The notes beneath the pieces are model-generated. The model ran no database searches. It worked only from the letters and a program-made list of their open reading frames with translations, and was not told the DNA's origin. This document shows positions 22,620-33,935 of a stretch of DNA of 64,000 bases, piece by piece. Numbering within the stretch: position 1 is the stretch's first letter; the number at the start of each line of letters is the position of its first letter. Source of the stretch: Symbiodinium natans (Eukaryota; Sar; Dinophyceae; Suessiales; Symbiodiniaceae); the NCBI GenBank assembly GCA_905221605.1, contig CAJNDS010000524.1, positions 558,001-622,000 on the forward strand, written 5' to 3'. Both the position numbers and the translations under genes were made by a program.

Positions 22620-24740
22620 AACAAAAAACAATGTCAAGCCAAGGGGTCCCGATGATGCTCCACGTGACCATCACCACGGAAAGTACTCAGGTTGAAGGTC
22701 GATCGAACCGCCCGAACCTCAAGCTGACACTAAGCTGACAAAAGCTGCAGCGCTCTACAACCACGCAACATCGGAAATTTGGAAAACCGCAGGCTTCAGA
22801 CACCGTACTGCAGCCGAGCAGCAGCGTCGACTTTGTTCAGGCCTTGGAATGTCGTGATTTGGCCAGTCAACCAGAACAAAACATGCACGCGAAAGGGCGG
22901 CTAAATATCGCAGAGCAGAGCATGTCCAAGTGGCCCAGATGCTGAAAGTACCGATGGTACACATACTCAGCAAAGGACCTGAACGCATGACAGTTTTAAG
23001 CCCGGGCCAACGAGATCTGGTCTCTGAATTGAGGTTTTCTCTGGTTCTCCGATGTTCTCTCCGATCTCAGCGGGGCCCTCTGAGACTCTGAGTGACAGGC
23101 ATGATGGCGTAGAGTGCTGCCAGGCCGGAAATGGCTTGGCCAGCAACCAGTACAAGTCCCATCAGCCCCATGCTCTCCATCGCAGGGGTTGCAGCGACCT
23201 TCCACAACAAGAACTTTGCTTCAGCTGCGCTCCAGGCAGTTCTGTCAGTTATTTCTCAAGCACCTGCAACAGCGACTCCGGCAGCTACAGGTGTCCAGCT
23301 GCACTCTGCCTCTTCGATGCCAACTGGCATGGCTGGCCGGCTTGACAAAAGCCGATCTGCAGCAGGCGCTGATGACCTCACGCGGCTATCACCCAACCTC
23401 AAAACCAACATGCATAGAATTACACCGTGCCACGCGCAGAGGACCGCCATGAGCCATGTCCCACAAGCAGCAAATCAAGATCACAAATCACTGCTCAAGC
23501 AACAGAGAAGAGCCCCCTCCCTTCCCCGGGACGGAGCCCAGGCACCTTGTCCGCTGCTCCAGGCTCACATGAGAAGCACGTCCCACTCCAGCGAAGGCAA
23601 AGCAAGGCAGCGCTTTGTAGATGCCAAAGACCGCCAACTAGGATGCTAGGACACGAAGAGACTTCTGTTTTACCGCACTTGCTTCCAAAAACCAGTAGAG
23701 AACTTGCTGGAACTTCGACGCTGAAGGCAAGTCCCAGATGCTCCAGCGACAAGAACGATGGATGAAGAAGAGTTCCTGCATTGCCGCGAAAGGCACCAAA
23801 ATGCATATAACTTCACAGCGACTGACAATGGCAATTTTTCAGCGTTGGAACATGAGAAATCCCAGGCGAAATTTTCGGCCGGTGCCAAACATTCCAGCAC
23901 AACTCCTGTGACACCAAACGATGAAGAGGACACCCCAACATTGAGCCAGGTACGGTAAATGGTGTGACAGTAACACCCGGTGCATCTGTGCAGGCGTCGG
24001 TCTGCGAAACGAAACCAGCCCATGATGTCAATGTCGGTTTGGCATGCTTCAGTTCTACTTCACCCCCATCTCTGCCTCCTGCCAGGAGCCATTGCCAAGA
24101 AACGCTGTGGGGATCAGACTGTCGATTGGCGAGCTACCGTCGAGCGAAAATTGCTGGCGAGCGCCCATGTAAAACAATCGCATACTGGCAACACCTGCGG
24201 ACCCCGTATGGGCCCAAGGTACTTGTGCGTATGGTTCTTAAATGATTTGGCATGCTATGAGGGCAAGGCCGACCGCAATGGACCAAGGCAACTCCAACTG
24301 GGAGACGCACGCCCAGGAAGAAGCAGGTTCCGATCTGGCCCTGGATGATATCGGCAGGCCTTCGAAGCTTCTTGAAACCATTGCCGTTACTGTAGTTTTC
24401 TTTGATGGATTCTACAAAAGACTCTACAGGTTCTACATGGTTCTACAGCACTGTCCCTGTCCGAGCCTCACTCCGCCCTTGAAGAGAACCGGCTCATCGA
24501 TGATCTCTGTGAGACGTTTGTAGCCGGCTGGCTTTGCCTAAAGGCGGCAGCCATTCAACTGCAAAAAACTGACTTATGGCATCTTATGGCACTCTGCCGA
24601 ACCGGTACTGATGGTGGCGCAAGGCATCTTTGCCATTCAGCAGCGCGCGCACAGCGACTGATCATCTGTTCATTAGTTCGGGTTGAAACGGGGGGGCATT
24701 CTGCTGTTTGGTTGCCCTGGGAGCCTGGAAGCTCAAGCCA
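22620..24740. other. Unassigned stretch with one possible membrane segment
   Basis: No gene named. On the minus strand, 23090-23190 follows a good AG|G acceptor and encodes a hydrophobic stretch (MGLMGLVLVAGQAISGLAAL) typical of a transmembrane helix. Other open frames on both strands here have no recognisable motif. Confidence 0.3.
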
Positions 24741-24743
24741 CAC

Positions 24744-25889
24744 TCAGAACACCTGGGCAGTGTGGCGCGTGACGCGGCCGGAAGCGGAGGAGGCTCGCCG
24801 ACCAATCCTATCTCTGGCTGTGGCAGCCTTCCCAGCCGTAGCAGCTGCGACTGCACCAGAGTTCTCGTAGAGGAGGGCAGATGGGGCAATTGGTGGGGCA
24901 GGGACCCGGCAGAGGAGCAGTTTCAGCTCCGGCGGAAAGAAGCCCCTGCTCTGTGCCAGCTGCGCCGCAGTCTGACCATGCGTATCACGCAGAGACAGGA
25001 TGGAAGGGCGACACCGGATGAGCAAGTGACAGAGCTCTAGGAGGCCACCATCCTTGCCATGAGGCTTTCTGCCGGCCCCTGCACAGGCATGATGCAGCGC
25101 AGTGCGGCCAAGGCTACAAACAACCTGCGGGTCACCGCTTGCCTGGAGCAACACGGCAGTTGTTGCCAAGTGCCCCTGGCGGCATGCCAAGTGCAACGGG
25201 GACAGCAGTCCTCGCCCCGCGCGTAGATTTGGACCTGAAGGCAGCCGCTCTGGACGGCCATAGCGGTTTGGATGTCGGTACTTACCAAAGATCTCCGCGA
25301 GAAGCAGCTCCACGATCTCAGCTCTTCCCATGTGTGAGGCTTGATGCAATGGAGTCAGCTGATCAATGTTGGTTGAGCACGCTTGTTGGCCATCTTTCTC
25401 AAGCAGCATTCTGCAAATATTCCTGTGGTCTGCAGCGATAGCCCACCACAGGGGAGTTTGAAGGCGGGCATCACGGGCACAGACGCGCGCCTTTGCCTGC
25501 AAGAGGATGTTGCAGATTGCCTGAGATCCAGAGCCGGCGGCAAAGTGCAAAGGCGAGCCACCACTCAGTTCGTCCCGCACCTCTACGTCAGCGCCCTCAC
25601 GTATCAACTCTTCCACTGCACCGGTGTGATGTGTGAACTCGATGTCGCCCTGGAAGGTACTGCTAAGAGATGCATAGTATGCATCAACGCAAAGGTCGAG
25701 GACTGGATAAATCGAGCTCTTAAGTCTGCTCCACACCGGCTCGCCCTGGGCCCCTTTGCCCAAGTCATAGCCGCTCAGTGGCCCCAAGGGATCGTAGCTG
25801 GGCCGTGCGAGGGGCTCAAACACCGGCAGCCGCCTCACTGGCACTCCTCCGGTCTTCGCTCCAGGGCCACTCATGAGGAGCTCGACCAC
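24744..25889 (-). CDS. Ankyrin-repeat protein
   Basis: A long minus-strand coding region (381 codons if unspliced) with five or so ankyrin repeats, a protein-binding scaffold of helix-turn-helix units. Repeats are recognisable by GSPLHFAAGSGSQAICNILL, TPLWWAIAADHRNICRMLL, TPLHQASHMGRAEIVELLL, SPLHLACRQGHLATTAVLL and TALHHACAG, followed by a GQTAAQLAQSRG repeat. A 75-nt segment (25211-25285) begins GTAAGT, ends AG and interrupts a repeat; removing it restores the normal repeat spacing, so it is probably an intron that can also be read through. The N-terminal about 80 residues are not recognised and may include another intron. The true start is uncertain. Confidence 0.8.
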   Translation of the reverse strand: MVELLMSGPGAKTGGVPVRRLPVFEPLARPSYDPLGPLSGYDLGKGAQGEPVWSRLKSSIYPVLDLCVDAYYASLSSTFQGDIEFTHHTGAVEELIREGADVEVRDELSGGSPLHFAAGSGSQAICNILLQAKARVCARDARLQTPLWWAIAADHRNICRMLLEKDGQQACSTNIDQLTPLHQASHMGRAEIVELLLAEIFGKYRHPNRYGRPERLPSGPNLRAGRGLLSPLHLACRQGHLATTAVLLQASGDPQVVCSLGRTALHHACAGAGRKPHGKDGGLLELCHLLIRCRPSILSLRDTHGQTAAQLAQSRGFFPPELKLLLCRVPAPPIAPSALLYENSGAVAAATAGKAATARDRIGRRASSASGRVTRHTAQVF

Positions 25890-26930
25890 ATGCCCACAGA
25901 TCGATATGCAGCCTCCTGACTTCTAGCTAGATTCTAGCTGCTTGCGGGCTCATGGGGCGAATTTCCTGTCCGCTTGAGCAGAGTCAGAAGCAGAAAGCAT
26001 CTATGAATCTGTGCGCTCATCTTCTTGCTATGTACAGAACATGGCCGCTTAGATGGCAATCGCAATGTGGGAGAGCAAGCCACATCTTGACTGACTCCTG
26101 TTTTCGACCACCCTTCTCGGCAATGCAGCACGAGATCCCTCCAATGCCCCTTCCAGAAGCGCGCCTATACCGGTAGGGTCTGGAACTATGAAAGAACCGA
26201 AAGAACCAAAGCAGTAGTTGCAACGGGCGCGTGCACGCTTCATTACACTTCCAGGTGGAAAGAGTCCAGCTTCAAAGTCGGACCAGCACTGGTCTCTGGA
26301 TGCTGCGCGGCCAGTCCGCGAACGCACAAGAGACCTGTGCTAGATCCAACCGAAACGGCACAAGGCAGCAGGATTTGCTGCTCTTCAAACAGGACATTGA
26401 AATTCCCACAAGATGCTATACATGTCTCCTTGCGGTCCCCGATAAGGTCACGTTGGTGATCCATACGAGGTCGCCACATGCAGCTTGGATTCTCTGCACT
26501 GTTCCGTATCTCAAGGCTAGCAGCAGCTAGTGTCGGATTATTCTGCGGATTGTGGCGAAAACCCAGATCGACTACTCATCTTGTACAGCAGAACCATCAC
26601 TCTCTTCCCCATCTGTTTTGGCGGCCTTCACCGCTCTCTCTGTTTCACGGGCCTCGAATGCAGCCGCATGAGGGTAGAAACACCTACCACTTGAGGACAC
26701 AGATTGCTGCCCAGCATCTTTCAGGGTTTTTCGAATCCTCGCGCACGCCGCGTGTCTATTGAGGCAAACTAGTGGAACACTGCTACCTCCAGACTCCTAC
26801 TATCCCTACACAGCAGACATGTCAGCACTCCAATTTCAACTTGCACCCCATTCACAAGCCACAAGCATGCCTACTTGTGACAGGGGATAACCACCTTGAT
26901 TTTTCTGCTCACTGAGAGTCGAACTGAAGG
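25890..26930. other. Unassigned stretch
   Basis: No gene supported. Open frames on both strands are short and lack motifs. It lies between the ankyrin gene and the microsatellite cluster. Confidence 0.4.
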
Positions 26931-26938
26931 CTCTCAGC

Positions 26939-27285
26939 GCACACACACACTCACACACACACACACACACACTCTTTACTTCCTGTCTTTTTTCTGCCTT
27001 TTTTCTGCCTTTTTTTCTTTCCTCTCTCTCTTGTTAGTCGTTCTTTCCTTCGCAAACGGAACCCCCTCAAGCGTCTTCGCCCGCCCCTGTATACAGCGGA
27101 CGAACACAGCGGAACAGACCGGCCTTTCATTAACTGTCTTGTTGGCCTCATTCTTCTCTCTCCCTCCTTTTTCTTCTTCTTCTCCTCCTTCTTCTTCTTG
27201 TTCTGCTGCGCGCGTTGAGGCCTTTTGGATCCTTTCTCTCTCCCTCTCTCTCACTCTCTGCCCCTCTCCCTCCCTCTCCCTCCCT

Positions 27286-27321
<36 letters not shown>

Positions 27322-27480
27322 TTCTTTTTTTCTGGGGGAATGGGGGGAAGCCCCCGGGCGTCCCTGCCCGCCCTGTATTCGGGGCGCCCCCACTCCCTCT
27401 CCCTCTCCCTCTCCCTCTCCCTCTCCCTCTCCCTCTCCCTCTCCCTCTCCCTCTCCCTCTCCCTCTCCCTCTGTCTCTCA
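26939..27480. repeat. Microsatellite cluster: (AC)n, (CT)n, (CCCTCT)n
   Basis: (AC)n at about 26940-26972, pyrimidine-rich stretches to 27280, (CT)n at about 27287-27318, and about fourteen copies of CCCTCT at 27393-27475. Between them is a short non-repetitive segment at 27333-27390. It directly adjoins the last exon of kinase gene 2. Confidence 0.9.
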
Positions 27481-27818
27481 CTCTCTCACACATGCTTTGG
27501 CCACCCCGGTCTTGTCCACACGCATCCTTAGTAGGAAGTGGTCCAGACTGTCGTCATGTGTCACCCAATCGGTTGTCGCTACATCAAACGCTCCAAGCGT
27601 CATCTTGACAAAGGCCTCGAAGTCCACGGTATCGTCAGGCTGGTTCTCGCCGATGTCCCGGGAGATTCGCTTGAAATCTTTGGGTGACAGCGGGCCTTGG
27701 CCAAAAAACACATCACGCTCTGGCAGGATCACAAGCTGATTGATCGGCAGCATGGCAGCTGCCAATCTCGCCCCGCCTATCAGGCGACCTTCTCGCAGGT
27801 CACGTAAAGACACCTTCC

Positions 27819-27853
<35 letters not shown>

Positions 27854-30042
27854 GGCAGCTTGGATCCATGCGCCATGCCTTGTCCCGTAAAGGGGAGGAA
27901 ATTTTCTACTCGAAACCTACCGCGGCCCCCGAGAAACGAGAACTGGGAGGTGGAGCACCTTCAAAGAACGTGCGTTTACCGCTCACGTGCTTTAGGCCAC
28001 TCCCCGCTCAGTGCTTTCTGCGGGACGTATGCCTTCATCTGGTACGGTACATATCAAGGTGTAAATACAATCCAGAACGTTTACTCTATGTGACTACTTG
28101 CACGGTTTTCAAGAAGAGTTTAGGCGGGGCAACATTCCTACCTGTTTTTATCATATAGCTGAACAGATACATAGCCTAAAGTTGCATACCCTACGTCGAC
28201 TAAGTCCAAACCTCCCCCAAAAAGACCTACTCTCGAGAGGGTTGTGTCTGGAAAGGGCCAGCTGGAAGGAGAGGAGGCGAAGGCGGGAAAGAGTGCAATG
28301 GGCCGAAAGCCATATGTGTCATATGGCAGTTTGCTACTTCCTTCGTTAGAAAGCTAAAGCAGCTGCTGCTCCGCAGCATACCAAGAGCCCTGCAGCCGGC
28401 CTTCTGGTCTCCAGACTTGTCAAAGTTCTGATATGCAGCCTGGACCCACCGCATCCCACTCTGGGCCCGCTCTGGGCCCGCTCATTCCCGGCAGCTCCAT
28501 GCTCCCAAGCCCAGGGCTCTCAGCATCTTCTCGCTCAGCCCTTTTTTCCTCTCGAAGGTTGCCGCAAGCAACTCCGTGAAGCGAACATCCTGCAGGCACA
28601 GCGACGAGATACAGATAGGGAGAGAGAGAGAGAGAGCGAGGTAGGCAGATAAGATAGCGAGATAGAGAGACAGGTAGAGAGAGAGACGAAGAGAGAGAGA
28701 GAGGGCAGGGTGGTGGCAGGAGAAGGGCAGGAAGGACAGAAAGAACACAGAGACTGAGACAATCCTCCTTAGGGGTGTCGTCAATGTCCTCGAAGCCACA
28801 AGCCTTCGTAGCAACAAAGCGAAGCAACCTCGACCCACACCGGGCGCCGCAGCGCACCTCACACATCGTGATCCATGGCACCTTCCGGTAGGGGGGAACC
28901 AGGCAATCAAGGAGCCTTAGACCTAACACATAGTGCGATGATGTCTTGCCACCTGTCCGCGGTACTCGTTGTCCAAATTCAGGAAAAACTCTCGGGCGGC
29001 ATTGTTCTCATTCTCCGGGAGCATGTTTGCCTTAACGCAATGCTGACAAAGTGCCCTAAGTGCCGCAAAGTGCCTTTTGGGGCTGGGTTTGTTGCACAGG
29101 CCGAGGTCTCAACGATGACCCGAAGAGCTGACTGCTTCCACTTGTTGAAGCCCCTGAACCTGCACACGGCCGCTCAAGAAGGTTTGGAACTTCCGACCCT
29201 GCCACAGCAACTAGTGACATTGGTGCTGGCAAGCTCAGACCGGAACCTCACAACCCTCTCTGCATACCTAAGCACAAGGAAACAAGGCACCAGGATGTAC
29301 CGAGCGTGGTCTCTTTTGGGCAGCCCTAGAAGGCTGGTGCGACTAGCTCGGTCCTGGTCGTGAACTTGTCGGTTCGCTTCCAAGAGAACATGGCACATCA
29401 TGGCACAGTACGCAAGTCTCAGATCTCAGGAGGCCACGAGCTCGAAAAACCCGTTTGGGTTGAACTGTTCGAAGGGTTGGACTGCGGCGAGAGATGTGCA
29501 TCGCCTGAAGACCAAGAAGTGAATCAATCAATTCGGCTAGTCGTAACATCCGATTCCTCTGACTGAGCTACTGACCACCGTGACCTCTCACATCCTGCAG
29601 TTCACATCCGAGGATCAACGAAGAGCATCTGTATGCCCGGTGGTTCCTTTCCTATGACTTCCTGGTGTGCTCACTTGCGACTTTCCCGGCAGGTTCTTCT
29701 TCTTGCGCGTGCTCACACTGACAGCAACATCACTTGCGCCTTCTTTCGCTGCCTGTGTCATCTTTACGGCACTTTTCGGACACCGAGGTCCCAACTACAT
29801 CGACCCACCCCACTACAAACATCTTTCCCGTCTCGACCCAGTACTCAAATCCGTCTGACAATTGGTGGGAGAAGGGTTGTAGCGATGTGACTCCGAAACT
29901 TCCACCTCCCGTGAAGTCCTAACGATAAGCCTCCTCACTGAGCTACCGCTGCCCCCGCCCCCCACATCCCCGCCCTGGCGGCGCCTTGAGGGAATCTTGG
30001 AACCATTTGTGCGAAAGCGCATCCTTTGCGGTGATCCGCTTC
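27478..30042 (-). CDS. Calcium-dependent protein kinase-like gene 2, C-terminal half
   Basis: Exons encode the end of a kinase domain and a four-EF-hand regulatory region. 29985-30042 is kinase subdomain XI (KRITAKDALSHKWFQDS). 29111-29159 (FNKWKQSALRVIV) is the junction helix. 28953-29030 is EF-hand 1 (AREFFLNLDNEYRGQ). 28765-28857 runs into EF-hand 2 (FEDIDDTPKE), completed by 28518-28589 (DVRFTELLAATFERKKG). 28401-28439 starts EF-hand 3 (AAYQNFDKSGDQK). The last exon (about 27478-27740) holds EF-hand 4 (TVDFEAFVKMTL) and a stop. Phases agree from 29159 to 28401. Donors are GA (29110, 28764), GT (28952) and GC (28517, 28400). The catalytic N-lobe exons, expected above 30042, were not found, so the gene may be incomplete. 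Confidence 0.75.
27821..27850. repeat. (AT)n microsatellite
   Basis: Fifteen AT dinucleotides, just upstream of the last exon of kinase gene 2. Confidence 0.9.
28617..28710. repeat. GA-rich microsatellite in an intron
   Basis: GAGAGA-rich stretch inside the intron 28590-28764 of kinase gene 2, between the two exons that make EF-hand 2. Confidence 0.85.
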
Positions 30043-33000
30043 CTGGGGCAAAGTACGAAGTGGGTTGCAACTTTTTGCGAGAAGCTCAGACACCAAAACG
30101 GTGCAGATGGGGTGTCTATGTTCATTCCATGGGAAGCAGAATGCGCGTGCGTGCAAACCTTTTGTGCCACCCTGTCTGGCCAAAAGCTTGACTCAGTCTA
30201 GGAAGCAGCTAAGAGTACAGGACTGTCCGAGCTCACGTGATGGACGGCAGGCAACAGCCCTGCATGTTTGGCCCATCAGCGGACGCGGGCGCTCACAGTG
30301 TTGCTGTCTTGCGTAGTGGTTGCAAGGATGTACCTTGCAGCAGCTAGAATCGCAGAACACGCAAAACTCGGCAAACATCAAGAACCAGGGCTTGGTGTGA
30401 TCCGAGACACTTGAAAAGGAGAGGGCGCGGCGTGTCCTGAGGCACCCGCGCGTAAGCAAAACTAAGCAACGTGGGCTGTCAGTCCTTGGACTTGAGGTCG
30501 TAGACGACACACCAAACATCCACTGCCTTTGAGGCTTCCATGGCGAACCTTGGACAGTCGCCCTCACAGGATTGACGAAGCTGTCCACCGATTGCCGGAG
30601 ACAGCCTTGAAATGCCAAGCAATGCTGAGCCAAGTGGCCTCTTCAAGCAATATAGCCGCCTGTTGCCACAAACGACTTGCCTCAGCCGGGCTATGATATG
30701 ACACTATGAATAATTAAACCCACTCGCAATCGCGTTGTCACCAATTCGTGGCTCCTGATTGCAAACTTCTCTCTACATCTGCGACTTGACTCTCAAGTTC
30801 TTCTGAAGAAGCCCAGCCACAAGTCTCCCCTGTTTCGCATGACCACCAATGGGGGTAGTTCCTTTGGGTCTGTACGACCAGCGTGCAAGTCCTCCGATGC
30901 CACAATGAAGTCAGGCAACTCTTAAACACGATAAAGAGACCCTTCGAGTCCAAGACAATTGTTGGCGCCCTTTCCGGGGGAATGACTGTTCCACGAGTTC
31001 ATCAATCAACTCCTTGTAATCGGAGAAGCTACTTCCCTAGCAGTTGCTGGACATGAGCACGTGCCGAACTACATTCGTTCCTACATGCGTATCAAGGTCA
31101 TCCAGTCTAAAGTCTAAAGCTCATGTCGCGCTCTGCAGATCCGGGCTATGAGCATCTGCTTGCGAGCAGTCACCTAGGATGAATGGCTGGTCCTGGAGAA
31201 GCTTGAGGACGGGCACCCCCTGGTGGGAGCCATGCGAGAAGCGGGGACCTGCAGGAAGTCACGAAAAAAATCGAGAGCAGAGAGAAGGTTCTGTAACCTT
31301 CCCATGCTTGACAGGATTTCTTTGTTAGAATAACATTCTAGTTACTAGTCTGTTGGACCAGAGGTCATGTGCCTGTATGTCGCAGTGGGCAGGAACACTG
31401 CTGGAGTTTCCGTGACCAAAGAAGAGGACTGAAAATTGGTACTCTTTCTTTTTTGGACAATGAAGCGACCGTGTCTCCTCCACACACTCTTGAACTCCCG
31501 TTTTCAGTGTTGGGGCCACAATCGCAATTAGTGCCAGCAGTGTCAAGCATCTTCATCTCATCTGGCAAATGTCTACAGTATGAAAGAAGAGGACTGAAAG
31601 TCGGTCTTCTTCTTTTGGACAACCAACCGACCGTGTCTGCGGACTTGCAAAGCGATCGCCAAAATCGGTTCTCCCGAACTCACGTTCGAAATGCCCTTAT
31701 TGCTGTTGGCTTGGTTTTGGATGTTTGGGAGGCTCGACCACATTTCTGCGGACCTGCGGATGTGGTGGGTGAAGCACAAGCTGACCCAGCCTATGTCCTT
31801 GTGGCAGAACTTCAAGCGACTGACCTCGACCAAGCCTTGTTTCACATGCGAGTCCGAATTAAGTACAACGATGCAGTGTGGGTGACTGTCGCTGGGGATG
31901 TCCAGCCAGGTAGCACATATTCCTTAGGTGCTAACTATCATGAGCAAGCATGGCTCTTTGTGCATAGATGCATCTACCTTGCTGCCGCTGCCCACTGCCA
32001 CCAAAGCTCCGAGCTTGCGTGCGATATGCTTGCGGATCCCGTGCCGGGTCATGAAATTTCGAACCACTCGCCTCGAAGCTTGGATGGCTTCAGCATCTTT
32101 CAGCCCATGGGCCCTGCCAGCACCTGGCCACTGCCATTGCCAAGGCACCAGATCCCTCACCAGCTCCATCTGGTACTCGCTGAGCCGGGAATCGTCCTCA
32201 GATTCCACAGCGATGGACGGCAAGACAACAACCCCGAGCAACTGTTCGGCCAGATCCAGATCTGGCAAGCATCCAAGCCCATGAGCGATCGCACAGCGGG
32301 CAGTTGGTGAGGCAGCTTGGCTGCTTTGGCTGCCTCCTCATCACCATCCTGGGTCTGTCGTGGAGTCTCTCCAGCTCTTGTTGTCGCTCTCTCGGCATTG
32401 GTTGTGCACATTGGACACCACAAAGCGCGGCCTGCGAAGTCTTGTCGTCGTCTTTATTGCCTGAACAGAAATCTAGAAAGCGGCTTGCCTGTCAGTGTCT
32501 TTGGTCTGGGTAGGTTCGCTTTCCCATTCTCTGGCTCGGCCTGTCTCCTCCAGCAACCTCGGCAAGTCTGACAAGCCGCCCTGTTGCTCCTCCGAGCCTG
32601 GTGAGCCTGAACAGTACTGCTGGTCTTCTACTGCAGGGACATCAGACATCATGCAGACAAACCATCAAAGGGTGCCATTACGGCGTCACTACTGCGATGC
32701 CTTCGCCATTAGGCACTGGGCCCGGCAAGCTTGAGGCCTCCGAGCACTGGCTGAGCCAAGTTACAAGCCACGTGCGGCATGACATGCGCGCAGTCGGCTG
32801 GCAAACCATTTTCAATTTCAGCTCCGAGCCTGCTTGGCGAAGCCATCGCCGTTGCCTGGCAGACATCTTGAAGTCATTGCCGCGGTGCACAAGCACATCC
32901 CTAGCAAGAAGTTAAAAAGATCCAAGTCTCCTCATCCCAATGCTCGACACAACTTTTAACTGTGACGCTTTACTTGATGCAACAAAAGCATTGATTTTGA

Positions 33001-33860
33001 CATCTGCTGCACTGCTGCACCAAGGCACTCTTCTGCCGCGGCATGGCCTTGACGACCACCATAGGTGGATGTGGCATCACCTCGTTCGCTCGAACATTTT
33101 GAAAACAGGAAGAATGGTCAGAGCCACTCCCTAATCAGGCCCAGGGATCACTCTGGCCTCACAATGGAAACAAAACTGTCGACGACAGGTCTTAAACAGG
33201 ACTTTGTCTGGGATTCCTTCGCCCTCCACAAGGCCGTAGGACTGATCAGATGACGCCAGGGGGAAGCTTTCGTCGAGTGGTAGCCTCCGTCAGCTCTCTG
33301 CACCCATCTCCTTCTGAGAACCCTGCTGCCTTTGTCAATCCAGCGGCAACTGGAGGGGATGCGCATGTGCCTGGACCTGTCACATATGATCAAACCACGG
33401 CTCTACGTGTTCCTACACGGCATGAAACCCATGAAGATCCATGAAGCAAGCAGGGCCTGGAGGGACTTGGTGGGGCCCCGGCTTGGCCTTCGCACACACC
33501 GGGGCACCTGAAGCTCGACGGGCGCAGCAACAATTTGCACACTCAATTGGCTCAAACCCATAGTCGCTTAGTGTCTCCTAGCCTCTTCGAACACTCCAGA
33601 GTTATTTTTACAAGTGGAGAGATATGACACATTATGACACCTGAGCAGATTAGATCCTATTCCCTCCTTATTGCACCCATACATTACGCACTTTACTTTC
33701 TGGAGCAGGTCCACGGCTCCGCAGATTTCCCACGTTTCCGGCGCCTGGACGAGCCTTGGGCTTTACCACGTGTGGTGGCGGCGGCCCTGACACCTCTGCT
33801 GGCGCCTCCGCGGAGCCGCCAAGGCGTCAAAGAGCTTGAAAAGAAGAGAGTTGCTCAGAT
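30043..33860. other. Unassigned stretch with coding-like minus-strand exons
   Basis: No named gene. Minus-strand pieces with good composition: 30120-30080 (VLVSELLAKSCN, reminiscent of kinase subdomain X-XI and next to kinase gene 2), about 30960-31030 (ELIDELVEQSFPRKGRQ), about 31690-31850, and 31990-32230 (SRLSEYQMELVRDLVPW, then RVVRNFMTRHGIRKHIARKL, then an AAG|GT). The last is the most convincing exon but has no recognised domain. A plus-strand frame of 313 codons at 31369-32310 is antisense to it. Confidence 0.3.
31421..31638. repeat. Diverged 55-bp direct duplication
   Basis: The segments 31421-31476 and 31586-31638 share GAAGAGGACTGAAA, then TCGGT/TTGGT, TTTTGGACAA and CGACCGTGTCT, in the same order and orientation, 165 bp apart. 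Confidence 0.7.
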
Positions 33861-33864
33861 TTAT

Positions 33865-33866
33865 AG

Positions 33867-33898
<32 letters not shown>

Positions 33899-33935
33899 TA
33901 GTATATTATGTATATATACATGTATATATATGGGG
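33865..33935. repeat. (AT)n/(ATAC) microsatellite
   Basis: Alternating AT with scattered C and G interruptions. Non-coding. Confidence 0.85.

Noticed and set aside
22216-22695. ORF with a long polyproline tract
   Set aside because: Created by the (TTCC)n array and the 55-C run.
30480-30560. Kinase subdomain IX (AVDVWCVVYDLK)
   Set aside because: Lacks the conserved Gly and following hydrophobic helix; similarity is limited to DVW.
31369-32310. A 313-codon plus-strand ORF
   Set aside because: Composition is not protein-like, it contains the diverged 55-bp duplication in frame by chance, and it is antisense to better minus-strand coding pieces (MELVRDLVPW region).
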